The translations under genes and the position numbers were made by a program. Under the pieces are notes generated by a model. The model did no database searches and was not told the DNA's origin. It worked only from the letters and a program-made list of their open reading frames with translations. Below are positions 57,170-64,000 of a stretch of DNA of 64,000 bases, in pieces. Numbering within the stretch: position 1 is the stretch's first letter; every line of letters starts with the position of its first letter. Origin of the DNA: Phycomyces blakesleeanus NRRL 1555(-) (taxonomy: Eukaryota > Mucoromycota > Mucoromycetes > Mucorales > Phycomycetaceae); NCBI RefSeq assembly GCF_001638985.1, contig NW_017265171.1:292186-356185 (forward strand). Reading direction: 5' to 3'.

Positions 57170-59330
57170 TTTTAAATTATAAAAAAAATTATATAGATTT
57201 TAAGAGATCTTGATCAAGGTCTTTATATACCAAAAAAAAAATTATAAATAGATAAAATACTGCTCTATGCTATGACTATAGTATGCCAAGTAATTCTTTG
57301 ATACATCTACCACACATATCATCATAATTATACTCATATATTGTTAAGTCATTAACCAAGTCAAATACTGCGCACATTACTAAAAGTGTACGCAATTTTT
57401 TTTAAAAGTCTTTTTTTATAATTATAATATTTGATATGACGATGATTCGACCATGACGAAAAATAATCCAAAAATGGAACATTTGCCTCTCACAACATGT
57501 GAAATAAAAAAATCTGATATTTTAGTTCCATATATCAAAGGGAAAAATCACGCAAAAATATTGCCACAGTAAAAATGAAATCACAACCTTTTGTCTCGTT
57601 CCCTTGAAATATATGGATTAAATATTTGTTTTTATATTCACATTTATAATACATAAAAAATATTTAAATGATTTATTTTGAAATAGAAAAAGTGAAACCT
57701 TAAGAATATATATAATTTTTATTAAATATTATATTAACTTTTGTATAAGTGCTTTTTCAATGTAATTTAGAATTATATCAAAGAAGTGTATAATATAAAA
57801 AAAAACCCAATTTTGTAATTTTATGGCCAAAAAAATGATGGTAGTGTGATTTTACAGCTAAAAAAGAGCGATCTGAAATCACAACAGAAAAAAATAGAAA
57901 TTATTTGAAAAAATTAAAAATCGAAAATTGTAGTAAAATTTTTGCAGGTTTTCAGGAACTAAAATCAGCGGTCTTTTGCAGTGGAATGAGCTTATTCACT
58001 ACTCTTAAAATTTGTTTTTTTATTTTTCTTTTTTTTTCTTTTTTTTTGTTCTCTCTCTTTCTCTTATACTGTTTATTTTACTTCTTTTTCTATACTATGG
58101 TAAATACTTAATATTTTCTTTTTACTTTATTTTACATGATTATTAACACTAAAAAACTTCTATCGTCTTTATTATGTAGGGCTTCCTGCACGAGTTAACA
58201 TAACACACTGACTTACAAAGATGAATAAGAAAGCAAACAACTTTTATTGCGCGATGCTAATCATCAGCTTATTAATCTTTAGATGCAAAACGATGATGAT
58301 GACATCCATCAAAAGCTAATGATGGAAATAAACATGGTAAGCTTTAATAGAATATCTTCTAATCACTTATATTAACGTTATACTTTCTTCATTATCATTT
58401 TGAATTTATTAGATTTTCTCTATCTCTCTTTTGTACGCACGCATTAAAAGAATGCCAAAGAATCACATTTTCTGGTAAGCAAGACTTTATAATTATTATT
58501 TTCTCATACTAATCATATTTTTTTCTTTTCTATTAGGAATACTTGGAGTACACTAACAATTATATAAATGTTATCCGTAGCAATATAATCCTCTATTTGC
58601 AAAGAATAAATCTGGTCTGTATACACATGTTTTGAAAATGACAAAATCGATTTTGGTCATCCCAAGATTCTGCCCCTTCCCTTAATATTCAAAGAGGTAG
58701 TGCATTATTCCCATTTATTTATCCCGAAAGGTAAGAGATATTATTAATGATCAAAGTAGAATCGCAGTACCCAAAATCAAGAACCCAAAACCAAGAATGC
58801 AAAACAAAGACCAAATGTCAAATGTCTGGATCAAATGCCCAGACCAAATGCCAACTATCCAAGGCCGATTATTAGAGAACCTATTTTGAGATTTTTTTAA
58901 TAAAATAAAATAAAAACTCATTTGTAAACTATTTCCCGTGAACTATTTTTAAATAAAGGTAAAGAAGTATATTTTTTGATCAATCAAATAATGAAATTCA
59001 AATTATAAATGGAGTACCCGTTCAATAAGATTGATACTTGCCAGAAGATAGTTAAGCTACCATCAGAAGATTGTTGAAATATACACCTTCTTGAATGAGT
59101 ACGAAACAAGAATAAATAGGCAATACACAATATAAATGTAACATTTTACTAGAAAAAAAAACTCGCAATTCAATTAAGGTTTCGGATATAATGAGATATA
59201 ACAGAACTCTATGACTGCACACAGACCCATTCTATTCATAGCATCTAGGTGTTTAATATTAAGTAGCTAGTTTTTCTATCATTCTGAGAATTGTTGTATA
59301 ATATTTGGAATGTATTTCAAAAATCACACA
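57170..59330. other. Gene-free region outside copy C
   Basis: AT-rich, with no coding region I can support. It probably includes the promoter of the copy C transposase (just above 57161) and the outer part of an element, since an inverted terminus ends it at 59378. Confidence 0.5.
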
Positions 59331-59378
59331 GAATTTTACATCCTATCACGTATGGGAATTGGACATTTTTTTGCAATG
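59331..59378 (-). repeat. Right inverted terminus of the tnp2-like element region
   Basis: The complement reads CATTGCAAAAAAATGTCCAA and on, matching 32311-32358 at roughly four of five positions. Satellite sequence (AAACATATGATA) begins at the very next base. Confidence 0.6.
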
Positions 59379-60396
59379 AAACATATGATACTTAATCTGA
59401 TATATATATAAGCTGATGATAACTGATCTGGTATATATATAAATTGTTGACTGCTAATCAGATATATATATATACTATTAACAGCCTATCTCATACATAT
59501 ATAAGCTGATGACAGCTAATTTAATATATATGAACTGATGACAACTAATCTGATATATTTAAGCTGATAACAGCCAATCTGATATATATATAAGCTGATG
59601 ACAGCCAATCTGATATATATATAAGCTGATGATAGTCAATTTGGTAGATATATAAGTTGTTGACCATCAATCTAATATATATATAAGCTGTTGTCCACCA
59701 ATTAGGTATATATATAAGCTGATCACAGGTGATCTGTACTATATATAAACATATGATATCTAATCTGATATATATATAAGTGGATCACAGCTAATCTGAT
59801 ATATATAAATAGATTACAGCCAATCTGATATATATATAAGCTGATGATAGTCAATCTGGTATATATATATATATGCTGTTGACCGCCAATTAGGTATATA
59901 TATAAGCTGTTAACCACCAATTGGGTATATATATAAGCTGATGACAGATGATCTGCACTATATATAAACATATGATATCCAATCTGATATATATATAAGT
60001 GGGTAACAGTCAATCTCATACATATATAAGCTGAACACTGCCGATCTAGTATATATATAAATAAATAATATCTGATCTGATATATATGTTAATCAATAAC
60101 AGTCAATCTGTACTTTATATATATATTTATCACATCTAATTTACTACTTATATAAGTTAATAAAATATAATGTATAATCAATATTAGTCAATAACATTTG
60201 ATTTATTACTAATATTAGCCTATAATATCTTATTTATCTCTGATATTAGTCAATAGCATTAGATCTATCACATTATATATATTCACACTTGTCAATATCC
60301 AAGTCATATCTGATCATCTCGTTAAATACAAGTTACATACTCTAATCATATTTAATCTTTCATTTTTTATATATTCACAACTCTTTTATAATCTTT
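59379..60396 (-). repeat. 31-bp minisatellite macro-unit, inverted, truncated
   Basis: Read on the minus strand from 60396, this is the head of the macro-unit (AAAGATTATAAAAGAG) followed by early array units, cut at 59379 by the transposon terminus. It is more diverged from unit 1 than the adjacent inverted piece. Confidence 0.85.
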
Positions 60397-62495
60397 CTAT
60401 ATATATATATATAATATAAATATATCATAAATATAATACATATTAAGAAATTGACTTGTTGATATATGTTTTTATAGATCTATATAATAAGATTTTGATT
60501 TTTATAAGAAAATTAGTAAAAAAAATGAAAATTAATTTTTATTAATTTTGTACTTGTTTTTTACATATTTTGATACTTCTATATGATATGACGAAATTGT
60601 CTTTATATGGCAAAATTTTTTAAAAAATTATTACTTAGTAAGAATTTGAACTTTCATTAGAAGAGATATATTTAATTATTGTTGGAACGGCTTTTTGATA
60701 GTTTAAAGTTAAATGTTTTTCCATGCCAAGCTTTTACATAGTTGCTATTTATATAACCTATCTTCCCACACTAAAAATGCCAAGACTTCTCACGCTAGAT
60801 GCATTCAGACTAACCAAAAAAGGAAATTTTTTGCGAAAAAAGCTATTTTTTGTCATTTTTTCCCACGAATTCAATGGTATTGTTTACATAGATCATTTAT
60901 GCGAGATTATGCATGATTATGCACGTTATATAACAAGTATAGCCAAAAGTTACCAATTTTTTTCAGCAATGCAATTGTATTGTTTACATTACGCGAATAT
61001 GCATAATGACGTATGTTACACAAACTTTATTTTTTATATTTTTATATATGTTTAAATTCTCTTATATGTGCCTATATATAATTATGCAATATTATGCAAG
61101 ATTATGTAAGCTGATAACAACTAATTGACACTATATATAAACTAATTATAGCTGATCTCATATATATATAAGTTGTTAATCGCCAATCTGGCATATATAT
61201 AAGTTGTTGATTGCCGATCTGGCATATATATAAGTTGTTGATCGCCGATCTGGCATATATATAAGTTGTTGATTGCCGATCTGGCATATATATAAGTTGT
61301 TGATCGCCGATCTGGCATATATATAAGTTGTTGATTGCCGATCTGGCATATATATAAGTTGTTGATCGCCAATCTGGCATATATATAAGCTGTTGACTAC
61401 CAATCTGGCATATATATAAGCTGTTAATTGCTGATCTGGCATATATATAAGCTGTTGACTACCGATCTGGCATATATATAAGTTGTTGATTGCCGATCTG
61501 GCATATATATAAGCTGTTGACTACCGATCTGACATATATATAAGCTGTTAATTGCCGATCTGGCATATATATAAGCTGTTGACTACCGATCTGGTATATA
61601 TATAAGCTGTTGATTGCCGATCTGACATATATATAAGCTGTTGATTGCTGATCTGGCATATATATAAGCTGTTGACTGCCAATCTGACATATATATAAGC
61701 TGTTAACTGCTAATCTAGCATATATATAAGCTATTGACAGCTGATCTAATATATATATAAGCTAATAACCACTAATTTAATATATATATATAAGCTATTG
61801 ACCACCAATCTGGTATATATATAAGTAGATGATAGCCAGTCTGATATATATATAAGTGGATGACAGCTGATCTGCTATATATATAAGTGGATGACAGCCA
61901 ATCTGCTATATATATAAGTGGATGACAGCCAATCTGATATATATATATAACCTGATTATAGCTGATCTGCTATATATATATGTGGATGACAGCTGATCTG
62001 CTATATATATAAGTGGATGACAGCTGATCTGCTATATATATAAGTGGATGACAGCCAATCTGATATATATATATAACCTGATTATAGCTGATCTGCTATA
62101 TATATATGTGGATGACAGCTGATCTGCTATATATATAAGTGGATGACAGCTGGTCTGATATATATATAAGTGGATGACAGCCAATCTGATATATATATAT
62201 AACCTGATTATAGCTGATCTGCTATATATATATGTGGATGACAGCTGATCTGCTATATATATAAGTGGATGACAGCTGGTCTGATATATATATAAGTGGA
62301 TGACAGCCAATCTGATATATATATAAGCTGATTATAGCTGATCTGCTATATATATAAATGGATGACAGCTGATCTGCTATATATATAAGTGGATGACAGC
62401 CGGTCTGATATATATATAAGTGGATGACAGCTGATCTGCTATATATATAAGTGGATAATAGCTGATCTGCTATATATATATGTGGATGACAGCTG
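60397..62495 (-). repeat. 31-bp minisatellite macro-unit, inverted, cut by gypsy
   Basis: On the minus strand this is the later part of a macro-unit: array units (61140-62495) and then the non-repeated tail (60400-61130). The tail is nearly identical to those at 28280-29014 and 31250-31990, so the copies are recent. It is interrupted at 62496 by the LTR of gypsy copy 2. Confidence 0.88.
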
Positions 62496-63027
62496 TGTTG
62501 TAAATGAGTATTGACTACTGCTGTAATTGAGAATAAGTCTGAAGGAAATAATATAAGGCCTCAGCTATTCCAGTCAAAGGTGTCTACCGATTACTTTATT
62601 ATTTAACACACAGGTTTAGCATGCATGATAGTGATTATATTTCATATGATGATATCACCATAATATGGGATACATCAGTGGATTATTATAAGCATAATTA
62701 TAACTCATAAACACATTTACTTTCGATGTTAATACTTCATTGGGACTACACACATTTATATAATTAATCATACATTAATTATCCCAAGATCACGTTGCTC
62801 TGATTAAGGCTCAGATAGGATCGATTACCTGACCCCAGTCATATAATTTTCCCAATCCAAAACAATATAAATAGCAGTAGTAGTTCAGTGTAGGAACCTG
62901 GTCAAACTTTGATACAAAATCTTTCTCAATAAACAAAACCTACACAAGTTCTCACGAATCTTCGTTCCTAATTTCAAATCTTGAATTCTTCCTCTTAAAA
63001 ACTTCTTCAACTTCAACCACCACAACA
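62496..63027 (+). repeat. 5' LTR of gypsy copy 2
   Basis: 532 bases, TG...CA, with the same TATA box and AATAAA signal. Private changes include GCATGCATG for GCATGCGTG and ACTTTGATAC for ACTTGGATAC. Confidence 0.95.
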
Positions 63028-63046
63028 TTTTTTTTCGTGAACTACC

Positions 63047-64000
63047 ATGAACCCCTCTGCTGAGAACTATCCCGCCGCCATCATCCCTGCTCATGATGAG
63101 GATGCCATGTCCGTCATGACTGAGGAGGACCTCATCGCCAGTCTGAGTGACAACATCTCCTTTGCCAGCTCCACCCCTGGACAATTTGTTGCTCCCTCTC
63201 CCCTTCGTCCCTTGGTAGCGAATGCTGCTACAACAGTCTTGTCTTTGTCAGAGAAACTTAGACTAGAACTTCAACAGCATGTGGAGGCTGTCAGCGCTGC
63301 TCACGCTATGAACGATGAGCAAGCAGCTGAATTAGCCCTTAATAAGGTCAGACGCGTCAAAGAAATGATAGATATAGAAATAGCATGCAGTCAGTACCTT
63401 TCGCCTTCTGTGAAAGTTGTAGAGAAGAGCAGTCGCACTGGAGGGTTGACTCTTAATAGAAGAGATCTTCCTAAGTTCCAGTTGGCAGACGATGTGATTA
63501 GATCCTTCCCGAATGAAGAGGTCTTTCACTCAGTAGACCACTTCCTTCGCACCTTCCAAAAGGTTATTGAGTCGTCCCTTCAGGACATTGAACTAGTTTG
63601 GAAGAGATTTTTACCGCTCTGCTTGCCTCATAGTGACGATGGATGGGTAGAGATGGATTTGAAGAAGTGTGTAGATTGGAATGCGGCCAAGATCTGCTTT
63701 ACAGCAAGACATGGATCGCGCTTGGTGACATCCCGTTCGGTAAAAGAGGTATTTACCATGGTAATGCTTCCTTCTGAGTCGATTGGAGATTACTCCAAGA
63801 AGTTCCTTCAGGCTGTGTATGATGCCGGCCTCCCCAAAAACGATGCTCGTGTTGCCGACCGCTTCCTCGCTTCCTTGACTAGGCAAGTACAGACACTCTT
63901 GCGGCTCACCATGACCAGATTGGACTTCAATGGCGAGACCAAAAGAGATTGGACTGTGGAGCAGTTGACGCAGATTGGCAGAGACATCCTTGGCGACGAC
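63047..64000 (+). CDS. Gag-Pol of gypsy copy 2, 5' part (truncated by the window edge)
   Basis: The first 318 codons of the same polyprotein as at 43242 are open to the end of the window. They cover only gag. About four base differences from copy 1 are visible. One changes NDACVADRF in copy 1 to NDARVADRF here. Whether pol is intact cannot be seen. Confidence 0.93.
   Translation, partial: MNPSAENYPAAIIPAHDEDAMSVMTEEDLIASLSDNISFASSTPGQFVAPSPLRPLVANAATTVLSLSEKLRLELQQHVEAVSAAHAMNDEQAAELALNKVRRVKEMIDIEIACSQYLSPSVKVVEKSSRTGGLTLNRRDLPKFQLADDVIRSFPNEEVFHSVDHFLRTFQKVIESSLQDIELVWKRFLPLCLPHSDDGWVEMDLKKCVDWNAAKICFTARHGSRLVTSRSVKEVFTMVMLPSESIGDYSKKFLQAVYDAGLPKNDARVADRFLASLTRQVQTLLRLTMTRLDFNGETKRDWTVEQLTQIGRDILGDD

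Larger units (their letters stand above)
62496..64000 (+). mobile_element. Ty3/gypsy chromovirus, copy 2, runs off the window
   Basis: The same family as 42691-48852, in the same orientation. It is inserted in a 31-bp repeat; AGCTG (62491-62495) is the expected left half of its target duplication. Its LTR and the visible gag differ from copy 1 at only a few positions, so both copies are young. Confidence 0.95.

Overview
The window looks like transposon-packed, AT-rich nuclear DNA from an early-diverging fungus, most likely Mucoromycota (Mucorales-like). The reasons are short GT-AG introns, a GC-richer two-ORF LINE resembling the Grem-LINE1 elements known from Mucor pericentric DNA, a chromodomain Ty3/gypsy element, a DD34E mariner-like element and a family of tnp2/CACTA-like elements. 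I recognise no host housekeeping gene. The species is an inference; the element content is read directly from the sequence.

Layout. (1) 1-15800 is an old 105-bp satellite, split at 2540/13275 by a 10.7-kb mariner-like element. That element has about 400-bp inverted termini and a TACTA (or TA) target duplication. It carries a transposase broken by one in-frame TGA, a small intact HTH gene related to the transposase N-terminus, and a nested intact LINE (5441-10758) with a 14-bp target duplication. (2) 15830-20790 holds two decayed copies of a two-gene tnp2-like element. (3) 20800-25500 has no recognisable gene, only microsatellites. (4) 25661-32310 holds two complete and one cut ~3-kb macro-units built on a 31-bp minisatellite; the same satellite returns in opposite orientation at 59379-62495. 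(5) Between them, bounded by related inverted ends (32311 and 59378), lie three larger tnp2-like copies. A (32569-36905) is riddled with stops but has no frameshift. B (39139-49816) has an intact accessory gene and a transposase with a 1-nt deletion and a gypsy element inserted in it. C (52846-57161) is fully open for both genes. (6) A second gypsy copy starts at 62496 inside the satellite and runs off the window.

How it fits together. In every tnp2-like copy a ~940-970-aa spliced transposase converges on a four-exon accessory gene, with 67-207 bp between the stop codons in A, B and C. The pairing is conserved even where the proteins have diverged, so it is probably a functional two-protein module. 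The nesting gives a relative order: 105-bp satellite, then mariner-like element, then LINE; and tnp2-like element B, then gypsy (LTRs differing at only 2 of 532 positions, so recent). Sequence similarities are by eye; no database search was possible.
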